This document shows positions 22,945-28,824 of a stretch of DNA of 28,824 nucleotides, piece after piece; position 1 is the stretch's first letter; every line of letters begins with the position of its first letter. This DNA is from a virus. The position numbers and the translations under genes were made by a program. The stretch is taken from IMG/VR virus record IMGVR_UViG_3300044998_000190, positions 1-28,824 of that record; one strand, written 5' to 3'. The notes below the pieces were generated by a model. That model worked only from the letters and a program-made list of their open reading frames with translations. It did no database searches and was not told the origin of the DNA.

Positions 22945-23741
22945 GGCGCAATCCTCAGTTCGATGTCCACGATCCGCGCAAGGATGCTCATGTCCGCGTC
23001 CTCGCGGTCAAGCCCTTCCTGAAAGATCAGGGTGCGCAGGTCGGAAGCGTCCAGTTCGAGCGCCGTCGCGCGGGAGGTCAGGGCGCCCACGTCGCCTTGC
23101 AGGGCGCCCACGTCGCCTTGCAGGGCGCCCACGTCGCCTTGCAGGGCGCCCACGTCCCCCTGAAGGGTAGAGACATCGCCTTGCAGGGCGCCCACGTCCC
23201 CCTGAAGGGTAGAGACATCGCCTTGCAGGGCGCCCACGTCGCCTTGCAGGGCGCCCACGTCCCCCTGAAGGGTCGAGACATCGCCTTGCAGGGTCGAGAC
23301 ATCGCCTTGCAGGGTGCCCACGTCGCCTTGCAGGGTAGAGACATCGCCTTGCAGGGTCGAGACATCGCCTTGCAGGGCGCCCACGTCCCCCTGAAGGGTC
23401 GAGACATCCCCCTGAAGGGCGCCAACGTCCCCCTGAAGGGCGCTGACATCGCCTTGCAGGGTGAGGATGTCGGCCTCGATCAGCGACAGATCGACGGTAG
23501 ACGCTTCGAGCGGCACCCACGTCCCGCCGCGCGACACTACCACCGCCGGGATACCTTGCGGGCGGAACATCAGGATGCCGTCCACGGTCGCCTTTTCGCC
23601 GCCGCGCTGGTGGCGCAGCAGGACGGCGGCGGGGGGCTGGTCGCCCGATCTGGCATCGGCAAGATACCGTGCCAGCTTGAGCGCCCATTCGCGCCAGTCG
23701 CGTTCGTTCTGCGGCGACGGGATGGGGGTGGGGTAACTCAC
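22941..23741 (-). CDS. coiled-coil tail fibre protein with 18 LQGDV heptads
   Basis: This 266-aa protein starts at a GTG within the previous stop (GTGA). A globular N-terminal region (1-90) that likely attaches to the tail precedes 18 heptads of the form LQGDV-S/G-A/T, then TSRATALELDASDLRTL and a helical C-terminus. The heptads have Leu and Val at the a/d positions, predicting a long trimeric coiled coil. It is the rod-like segment of a fibre; length would scale with repeat number. It is adjacent and coupled to the next fibre gene, suggesting a shared fibre. Confidence 0.87.
   Translation of the reverse strand: MSYPTPIPSPQNERDWREWALKLARYLADARSGDQPPAAVLLRHQRGGEKATVDGILMFRPQGIPAVVVSRGGTWVPLEASTVDLSLIEADILTLQGDVSALQGDVGALQGDVSTLQGDVGALQGDVSTLQGDVSTLQGDVGTLQGDVSTLQGDVSTLQGDVGALQGDVGALQGDVSTLQGDVGALQGDVSTLQGDVGALQGDVGALQGDVGALQGDVGALTSRATALELDASDLRTLIFQEGLDREDADMSILARIVDIELRIAP
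23085..23462. repeat. 21-bp tandem repeats encoding LQGDV heptads (18 units)
   Basis: Eighteen near-identical 21-bp units lie head to tail inside the fibre gene, differing only at a few bases that switch Ser/Gly, Ala/Thr and synonymous sites. Because units are multiples of three, gain or loss by slippage or recombination keeps the frame. The opposite strand and alternate frames are open too, but only as an effect of the repeat. Confidence 0.92.
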
Positions 23742-25270
23742 CGCCGTTCGCCCGGCTTGATGTTCACCCGCATGGAGCCGACGCGCCAGCCTGCCGTGCG
23801 ACCTTCGAGCCGCAGCGAGAACTGCCGCCCGCGCGCCCTGACGCCGACCGGCGAGGCCATGCTGTAGGGGCCGAGGACGGTTTCAGGACCGTTCGGCATG
23901 TCGCGCACCTTGAAGATGGCGGTGACGCCGCCGGGCGCGTTCTCGTCGGGATAGATGTAGTCCACATAGACGTGCTGATCGCCCGCGCCGATTTCGAGCG
24001 GGCCAGTCTCGACGAACGGGATCGGGCCGTCCTCGATGGAGACGTTGCGGAGTTCGTGGTTCCACAGGACGCCCATGGGATCGACCATGAGCACGTCGCG
24101 GGTCACGCCCCTGTCCAGCGCCATGCACCTGTCCAGCTTCCCCTTCGTCCAGTGCTGTTGCGCGTAGTCGAAGCAGATGTAGCTGTCAGGCTCGTCGGTC
24201 GGGCTGTCGTTGGACTGGTAGAGCCACCAGACCTCATCGAAGTCCCGCAGCATGAAGCCGAAGGTCTTGGACCTCTGCGCGAAGTTCACATCGTTCACGA
24301 AGAAGTCCGCGATGTCGCTCTCGATCCGCCGCAGCGTCCCGTCCCACAGCCAGACGCTCCGGGTCTCGGACAGCCAGATGGCGAAGCGGTCGGTCGTGAC
24401 AACCGCCGCCGCGCTGATGGCGCCGCAGCCTTCCCCGGCCTTCTCGAAGCCGTAGACGAACGGCGGGCCGATGTAGCGCGCGATGTGCAGGTCGTTCTCG
24501 CCGAGGATAAGCACCTGATTGAGCACCTGATGCAGGCTCAGCAGCTTGCCGAAGCCTGCCAGCCGCAGCGACCCGGCCTGATTGGTCTCGTCGGGCGTCC
24601 AGAGTTCGCGGTTCTCGCGCTCCGACCATGTGACGGTGCGCGGGTCGCGCCCGTCGCCCGTGCCGCCGATCCCCATGAGGATACGCTCGGTCGTCACCAC
24701 GATGTCCTGGAAGTTCTCGGGGGCGTTCGGCACCGGCGCAGGCTCGGGGTCGCCAACCGCCCACGCCCACACCGGCCCCTCGCCGCGCACCTGTGCCAGC
24801 AGTTCGGCGCCCCATGCCGTGAAGGACCATGTGATGACCGGCACGGGCAGGCGCCCGCCGCCCGACCGCGCGGTGCCGTAGGGACCGCCGCCGTAGGCCC
24901 CGACGCCGTAGCCGTTGGCGAACCCGGCGGACCGGGCGCCCACGATCAGGTCATACGGGGTGATGTCGGTGACAACGCCGCTGTCGGACAGATGGTAGAG
25001 CGAGCGGTTCGTGCCGACGACGACCTGCCGGGAAATCGTGTTGTCCTGCCACGAGAAGATACCGCGCGCCGCCTCGTCCGCGCTGGCATCCCACATCGGC
25101 GGGATGTCGGTCACTTCGTCCGAGGTCTTGCGCCGCTCCCAGCCGCCGACAACCCGGATGGCCCCGTCCTTCCAGCGCACTAGGTTGCTGTCGGCCCAGC
25201 GGCCCCGCCCGACATAGGGGGTGCCGGTGGCGTAGACGCCGGGGCGCAGGTCGAGGTTGACAAGGGTCAT
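23738..25270 (-). CDS. P22 gp10-like packaged DNA stabilisation / tail hub protein
   Basis: This 510-aa protein has GGAGG upstream of an ATG 1 bp after the preceding stop. The N-terminal LRPGVYATGTPY and RWADSNLVRWKDGAIRVVGGWERR are typical of podovirus head-tail stabilisation proteins of the P22 gp10 type, and the remainder shows many short beta strands with W and D residues (SVWLWDGTLRRIESDI; WWLYQSNDSP), consistent with a beta-propeller-like fold. It would bind the tail tube or portal and hold DNA in. The family call is from memory of the pattern; tail tube B-like roles are an alternative. Confidence 0.75.
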   Translation of the reverse strand: MTLVNLDLRPGVYATGTPYVGRGRWADSNLVRWKDGAIRVVGGWERRKTSDEVTDIPPMWDASADEAARGIFSWQDNTISRQVVVGTNRSLYHLSDSGVVTDITPYDLIVGARSAGFANGYGVGAYGGGPYGTARSGGGRLPVPVITWSFTAWGAELLAQVRGEGPVWAWAVGDPEPAPVPNAPENFQDIVVTTERILMGIGGTGDGRDPRTVTWSERENRELWTPDETNQAGSLRLAGFGKLLSLHQVLNQVLILGENDLHIARYIGPPFVYGFEKAGEGCGAISAAAVVTTDRFAIWLSETRSVWLWDGTLRRIESDIADFFVNDVNFAQRSKTFGFMLRDFDEVWWLYQSNDSPTDEPDSYICFDYAQQHWTKGKLDRCMALDRGVTRDVLMVDPMGVLWNHELRNVSIEDGPIPFVETGPLEIGAGDQHVYVDYIYPDENAPGGVTAIFKVRDMPNGPETVLGPYSMASPVGVRARGRQFSLRLEGRTAGWRVGSMRVNIKPGERR

Positions 25271-25271
25271 G

Positions 25272-26051
25272 TCAGACCGCCTCCATCGGCGGGGCGCGCA
25301 GATCGGGGAACACCGCGTCCGGGGCGGTGAGGCGGCGCCATTCCTTCGCGCAGTCGAGTTCCGCCATGGTCCACGGCTTCGGGCGCCCGGGGAAGAACAT
25401 CAGTCGCATCCCGGGCGGCGGCACCGGGCGCGCATGGCTGAGGTAGCCGTGCTGGCGCTGGTCGTAGAACAGCACCCCCTCGCGCGGCCCCCAGGTCGCT
25501 TCCCGGGGTCCGAGGACGAAGCTGATCCATGCCTGATCCGACCCGGTGAACCGCTGCGAAGCGGTTCTGGCACCGTCCAGCGTCAGCCCCGTGAACACGG
25601 TCGGTCGCGCCCCGGCGGTGAGCATGACCATGGAGCCGTTGTAGGGCCGCGCCTGCCGGCTCGGGGCGTGGAACAGAACGATGTCCTCGGGGCGGTCGAA
25701 CAGCGGATCGAGCGGCAGGTCGCCGCCGATCACGTCGATGTCCATGCTCACGATCCGCTCGGCGCCGAACAGGTCGGCGGCGTGCGGCGCGAACAGCGCG
25801 AGGCGCCGCCAGCATTGCGGATAGCCCATCGGCTCGGGCCAGCGCGCCGACGAGTAGTCCTCGAACAGCCCCGGCGGCGGAATGACCTCGATGTGCGGTG
25901 CCAGCCCTTCCGGGGTGTCTGTCACGCAGGCCAGCCGGTGCGGGATCGACAGGCGCGAGGCCACGATCTCCGCCCACACGTTCACATGCGCCGCCGTGTA
26001 GATCACGCGGCCGTTCGGTTGCGACCAGAGCCAGGTCAGCACCTTGAGCAT
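25272..26051 (-). CDS. DxD glycosyltransferase-like protein
   Basis: This 259-aa protein begins at an ATG overlapping the preceding stop (TGATG). It has an N-terminal nucleotide-binding-like strand set (HRLACVTDTPEG), the metal-binding DxD in IVSMDIDVIGG (D104, D106), and YNGSMVMLTAG followed by GSDQAWISFVLGP, a pattern of GT-A fold glycosyltransferases. The sugar donor and acceptor are unknown: possible targets are virion proteins, DNA bases or host surface sugars. It lies between the lysis cassette and tail genes, in the same strand and operon. Confidence 0.83.
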   Translation of the reverse strand: MLKVLTWLWSQPNGRVIYTAAHVNVWAEIVASRLSIPHRLACVTDTPEGLAPHIEVIPPPGLFEDYSSARWPEPMGYPQCWRRLALFAPHAADLFGAERIVSMDIDVIGGDLPLDPLFDRPEDIVLFHAPSRQARPYNGSMVMLTAGARPTVFTGLTLDGARTASQRFTGSDQAWISFVLGPREATWGPREGVLFYDQRQHGYLSHARPVPPPGMRLMFFPGRPKPWTMAELDCAKEWRRLTAPDAVFPDLRAPPMEAV

Positions 26052-26212
26052 CAGCGCGGTTCGCTCCACTCGGCGGCGTGCATGGCGTCCTTCCCGGCGT
26101 CCTGCGGCGCCTTCCGCGCGCGCCCGCGCTCGGTCATGGTGCCCATGTAGTAGCCGAGCGCGTAGGCCCCCGCGATCACCAGCGGCAGCAGGACAGTTCC
26201 GAGGGTGCTCAT
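26051..26212 (-). CDS. small single-membrane-segment protein (spanin/holin-like)
   Basis: This 53-aa protein starts at an ATG overlapping the endolysin stop (ATGA), with GGAGGG about 8 nt upstream; a TTG 10 codons earlier is unlikely. An N-terminal hydrophobic segment (about residues 3-23) is followed by a charged tail rich in Lys, Arg, Asp and Glu. Immediately after an endolysin, such a protein is often an inner-membrane spanin or a lysis accessory, but it is too short for a typical i-spanin and no outer-membrane partner is seen. Confidence 0.7.
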   Translation of the reverse strand: MSTLGTVLLPLVIAGAYALGYYMGTMTERGRARKAPQDAGKDAMHAAEWSEPR

Positions 26213-26871
26213 TGCCCGTCCCTCCGGCGCCACAGAACCCAAGCCAGCAGCCCGGCGAGCCCGATGGTGGCGATGGGCTGCACTTCGACCGGGAGTTCAC
26301 CGACGACGCGATGCACCACCGGCACGATTTCGGGCGGCAGCATCGCCAGCACTTCCGCCGCCACCAGCACCGCGCCCGCCCCCACGACAACCTTGGTCTC
26401 GGTCGGCACGGGCTGCGGTCCGACCGGAGGCATCTTCGGTTCCTCCGGGAGGCTCGTGGCGGGAGAGGCCGGGAAGGGGTCGCCCCACGTCCGCGTCGGG
26501 CCGGTGTCGATGTGGATGAAGCCCTGCTTCGGATAGGTGCCGATGCCGGAGAACCCGAAGGCTTTGGCGCTCTTGATGAACTCGGCGGGGTTGTGGTTCG
26601 CGATGGCGATGTCGAACGCCTTGCCCTGCATGTGGAAGCTGTCCTTCGCGCCGCCTACCTTGGCGTTGTGCGCCGGGGTCCGGTAGGCCGAAATCACGAT
26701 CATCGGCTTGTCCAGCGCCCTGCGCAGGGCTTGCAGCTTGTCCAGCGTAGGCACGTCCAGCAGAACGCTGCCATCGTCCTTCGATGCCAGTTCCCGGGGC
26801 GAGAAGTTCGGCCAGCGCCACATCCCGGACGGCACCTTCGACCAGTGGTCGGCCTTGATGGTCATGCTCAT
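26209..26871 (-). CDS. M15-type peptidase endolysin with C-terminal membrane segments
   Basis: This 220-aa protein has an M15_3-like peptidase domain at 1-130: SAYRTPAHNAKVGG, SFHMQGKAFDIAI with H80 and D87, and GFIHIDTG with H120 as zinc ligands. After a Pro-rich linker (132-158) come two hydrophobic segments (about 161-178 and 199-213) and a basic tail WRRRDGQ. It should cut peptidoglycan peptide cross-links, and the membrane part may anchor or release it like a holin. The ATG is chosen for its ATGA overlap with the preceding gene; an in-frame ATG two codons on is possible. Confidence 0.86.
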   Translation of the reverse strand: MSMTIKADHWSKVPSGMWRWPNFSPRELASKDDGSVLLDVPTLDKLQALRRALDKPMIVISAYRTPAHNAKVGGAKDSFHMQGKAFDIAIANHNPAEFIKSAKAFGFSGIGTYPKQGFIHIDTGPTRTWGDPFPASPATSLPEEPKMPPVGPQPVPTETKVVVGAGAVLVAAEVLAMLPPEIVPVVHRVVGELPVEVQPIATIGLAGLLAWVLWRRRDGQ

Positions 26872-27083
26872 GGCCTTTGCAAGTCCTCTCCATGGTTGCC
26901 GTAGGTCTGCTTGTAGAATTGCAGGCGGTCGTTCATCCGCTTCGCCATGTCGAACGCCATTTCGATCTCGGCCTTGATCGCGTCCGGGTCGCCGCCCTCG
27001 TCGCAAAGGCGCCACGCCTCTCGCAACCGCTGGCACAGCGTGTCACGCTGACTGCGGCGCCAGTGGTCGATAGGGTATTTCAC
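26868..27083 (-). CDS. hypothetical small helical protein
   Basis: This 71-aa protein starts at a GTG overlapping the preceding stop (GTGA); the longer open frame upstream lies over the neighbouring gene. It is strongly charged and helical (QRDTLCQRLREAWRLCDEGGDPDAIKAEIEMAFDMAKRMNDRLQFYKQTYG) with no membrane segment. It is coupled to the endolysin gene. A lysis regulator is possible by position only. Confidence 0.7.
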   Translation of the reverse strand: MKYPIDHWRRSQRDTLCQRLREAWRLCDEGGDPDAIKAEIEMAFDMAKRMNDRLQFYKQTYGNHGEDLQRP

Positions 27084-27421
27084 GGGGAACCGGCGAGGGT
27101 TTTCCACAGCAACGTCACTCCCGAACCGACCCCTGCGGCCATGACAGAGACCACCATGAGGGCGCCCTTGCCCATGAACCGCAGCGCCTCCATGCGCCCG
27201 ACCGTGGGCTGCATGGTGGCGACCGACCGTTCGAGGGCGTCCACCTTCCGCACCAGCGCGTTCAGGTCGGTGTGAACCGCTGCGCGGCTGGCGCTGCTGT
27301 CGGTCTGCATCTGCGCGACGGTCGCAATGAGGGCTTCGATCTTGCCATGCACCGTGCCAAGGGAATGGCTGATGCTGACCATCGTCGCCGCATGATCGGC
27401 TGCGTTCACGGTATTCTCCAT
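27080..27421 (-). CDS. coiled-coil protein with C-terminal TM segment (holin candidate)
   Basis: This 113-aa protein starts at an ATG overlapping the preceding stop (TGATG). Residues about 15-75 form a heptad-like helix (SLGTVHGKIEALIATVAQM; LNALVRKVDALERSVATM), and about 84-107 is hydrophobic (ALMVVSVMAAGVGSGVTLLW) before a short tail. The coiled-coil plus C-terminal membrane segment layout occurs in small phage membrane proteins near endolysins. It may be a holin or a membrane adaptor; one membrane segment alone leaves this open. Confidence 0.7.
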   Translation of the reverse strand: MENTVNAADHAATMVSISHSLGTVHGKIEALIATVAQMQTDSSASRAAVHTDLNALVRKVDALERSVATMQPTVGRMEALRFMGKGALMVVSVMAAGVGSGVTLLWKTLAGSP

Positions 27422-28173
27422 CACGAAATCCGCACGAACAGGGCAAGCGTGTAATAGGAGCCGACCCCGCCGGTTCCGCTGAACGTGGTGGTCAGCGCCC
27501 GCCATGTCCCGCTCAACGCCGAGGGCGCGACCTGCAAGGTAAAGTTCCCCGAGTTCTGAGGTTGTTCGACCATCGACGCCGGGCGCAGGAGCGACCCGGC
27601 GTAGGTGCTGCCAAGCGTAACCGCGCCGTCGATACGGCAGAGCATCGTTGTCCCGATTGCGCCCGGAGACAGGCTTGTAATGACAGAGAGCACCGCCGCC
27701 GTGAACGCGCTGTCGAACACCATCTTGGCGCCGGTCACGGACCCGTCTGCCAGCTTCGGCGTCGTCACGGCGCCGTTGTTGATCTTCGTCGTGACCACGG
27801 CGTTCGCCGCGATCTTGTCAGCGACCACGGCGCCGTTCGCCAGCATCCCCGAAGTGACCCCGAGCGCGGCGATCCCGAGCGCAACGTCGCCTGCCAGAGC
27901 GCCGCCGCCGGTCAGCCCGGCGCCTGCCGTGACCTGCCGCGTCGTCCTGACGACATCGGTGTCGACGGCGAGCGTCACGTCGCCGGTCAGGGCGCCGCCG
28001 CCGGTCAGCCCGCTGCCCGGAGCGGTCACGATCTGACGGGACGCCAGCGCCCGCGCGGCGATGGCCGTGTCCAGCGTCGTCATGTTGGCGTTCAGCTTGG
28101 TTCCCCAGGTGTCCGACGAGCCGCCGACTTCGGGCTGCGTCAGGTTGAGGTTCGGCGTGAAGCTGTCGGGCAT
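27421..28173 (-). CDS. tail fibre / host-recognition protein
   Basis: This 250-aa protein begins with NLNLTQPEVGGSSDTWGTKLNANM, an N-terminal motif common in phage tail fibres and baseplate proteins. Beta-rich repeats follow: SGLTGGGALTGDVTLAVDTDVV and AGLTGGGALAGDVALGIAALGV are two similar units, then a TT/V-rich stem and a globular C-terminus (SLLRPASMVEQPQNSGNFTLQV). It lies 12 bp after the partial gene upstream. Host receptor binding is likely. Confidence 0.85.
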   Translation of the reverse strand: MPDSFTPNLNLTQPEVGGSSDTWGTKLNANMTTLDTAIAARALASRQIVTAPGSGLTGGGALTGDVTLAVDTDVVRTTRQVTAGAGLTGGGALAGDVALGIAALGVTSGMLANGAVVADKIAANAVVTTKINNGAVTTPKLADGSVTGAKMVFDSAFTAAVLSVITSLSPGAIGTTMLCRIDGAVTLGSTYAGSLLRPASMVEQPQNSGNFTLQVAPSALSGTWRALTTTFSGTGGVGSYYTLALFVRIS

Positions 28174-28185
28174 GGGGCTGCGTCC

Positions 28186-28824
28186 TCAATCCGCTGGGTC
28201 CACGGGATACCAGATGTCGCCGCTTTCGTCCACAGGACGCCAGATGTCCACCTGCGTCCTGCGCCCGCGCCACCCCGCCGCGAGCGAGCCGCCGATGGCG
28301 TCCTCGAAGCGGCTGTCGGACGGCAAGGACAGCGCCCCGATCCAGTCGTCGGCTTCCGCGCTGCCTTCCGCCGAGAACGTGGCTTCGGTGACGATGGGTT
28401 CCACAGGGTCGGGAGGAATGTCGAGCGAGGTCAGCGCACCCTGCGCGTAGCGAACGAGGTTCGTGGTGACGTAGGGTGTGCTGGCGTAGCCGGTGAACGC
28501 CAGCACACCGAGCGCATCCTGCCAGACCACGCCGCGCCACGGCCGGTTGGTGCCCCCGGTGAACTCGGTGAAAGACCAGTCCGTGCCGTTCGCGGAGGTC
28601 AGATAGTGACTGGACACCGCAACGTCGCTGGCCCCGCAGGACGCCGCGACGAAGCGCCCGAGCCCCGCCGCCCAGATGATTTGTTGCGGCGTGTAGGTGG
28701 AAGTCGTCCCGCGCGAGGTCCAGGTCTCGCCATCGTCGGACGTAATGCGGATGCCCTCGTTCGCACCCCCGACCGCCGCGAACAGGCCAAGGGCAGGCGA
28801 CCACGCCACGCCATACATGACCTT
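28186..28824 (-). CDS. BNR/propeller-like tail protein (5' partial)
   Basis: The frame is open to the right edge, so the start lies outside; the ATG at 28818 is likely internal. The 212 visible residues hold two propeller-blade-like units (VAWSPALGLFAAVGG and TSDDGETWTSR; then a second related TSANGTDWSF unit), as in BNR/sialidase-like beta-propeller proteins, and end in a C-terminal part with GDIWYPV and VDIWRPV. It probably contributes to the tail tip or fibre. Catalytic residues cannot be judged from this fragment. Confidence 0.7.
   Translation of the reverse strand, partial: KVMYGVAWSPALGLFAAVGGANEGIRITSDDGETWTSRGTTSTYTPQQIIWAAGLGRFVAASCGASDVAVSSHYLTSANGTDWSFTEFTGGTNRPWRGVVWQDALGVLAFTGYASTPYVTTNLVRYAQGALTSLDIPPDPVEPIVTEATFSAEGSAEADDWIGALSLPSDSRFEDAIGGSLAAGWRGRRTQVDIWRPVDESGDIWYPVDPAD

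Noticed and set aside
23097-23867. Plus-strand frame with repeated ALQGAHV-like units across the coiled-coil repeats
   Set aside because: The 21-bp repeats contain no stops in several frames, so open frames appear on both strands; only the minus frame has a start overlap, heptads and fibre context.
1-28824. tRNA genes, integrase or attachment sites
   Set aside because: I saw no cloverleaf-like sequence, no tyrosine or serine recombinase motifs and no obvious att repeat in the window.

Overview
The window is GC-rich, gene-dense DNA of a tailed phage or prophage with a podovirus-like gene set: family A DNA polymerase, prim-pol/helicase, and internal virion (ejection) proteins, one of which carries a muramidase-like domain. 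The very high GC content and strong third-position GC bias suggest a high-GC proteobacterial host; an alphaproteobacterium (Rhodobacterales-like) is a guess. No terminase, portal, capsid, integrase or RNA polymerase gene is visible, so the window is only part of the genome. The minus-strand virion operon runs in from beyond the right edge.

Left arm, plus strand, about 1-12974. A CobS/MoxR-like AAA+ ATPase, whose N-terminal Pro/Ala linker is encoded by a perfect 12-bp repeat array, overlaps a possible VWA-like partner gene. A second 12-bp array follows, then a sigma70-like promoter (TTGACA-N17-TACTGT) and a long, tightly packed replication/recombination run: a ribbon-helix-helix-like protein, DnaN-like sliding clamp, small unknown, SNF2 helicase, Cas4-like nuclease, unknown 233-aa protein, family A polymerase with 3'-5' exonuclease, C5-methyltransferase-like protein, RuvC-like resolvase, prim-pol/AAA helicase and a Fis-like regulator. 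Most junctions are 4-bp ATGA overlaps, implying translational coupling.

Middle, about 12855-21345. The minus strand carries two large ejection proteins (886 and 935 aa), two smaller virion-associated proteins, a GNAT-like protein, a small unknown and a Cro/YdaS-like HTH protein. A roughly 115-bp divergent control region (20395-20508), with a dyad and candidate promoters on both strands, separates this run from three small plus-strand genes of unknown function. Those end in an inverted repeat that also contains the stop codon of the converging gene.

Right arm, minus strand, about 21362-28824. In transcription order: a partial BNR-like fibre/tip protein, a tail-fibre protein, a lysis cassette (coiled-coil/TM protein, small helical protein, M15-type endolysin with C-terminal membrane segments, small TM protein), a DxD glycosyltransferase, a P22 gp10-like stabilisation/hub protein, an 18-repeat coiled-coil fibre, a repeat-containing tail fibre and a small unknown. 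The modules together suggest a phage with largely self-encoded replication, DNA-repeat-based length variation in fibres and linkers, and a repressor-like gene heading the ejection-protein operon. The most unusual parts are the ATPase/partner pair bracketed by 12-bp arrays, the endolysin fused to a membrane domain, and the divergent switch region.
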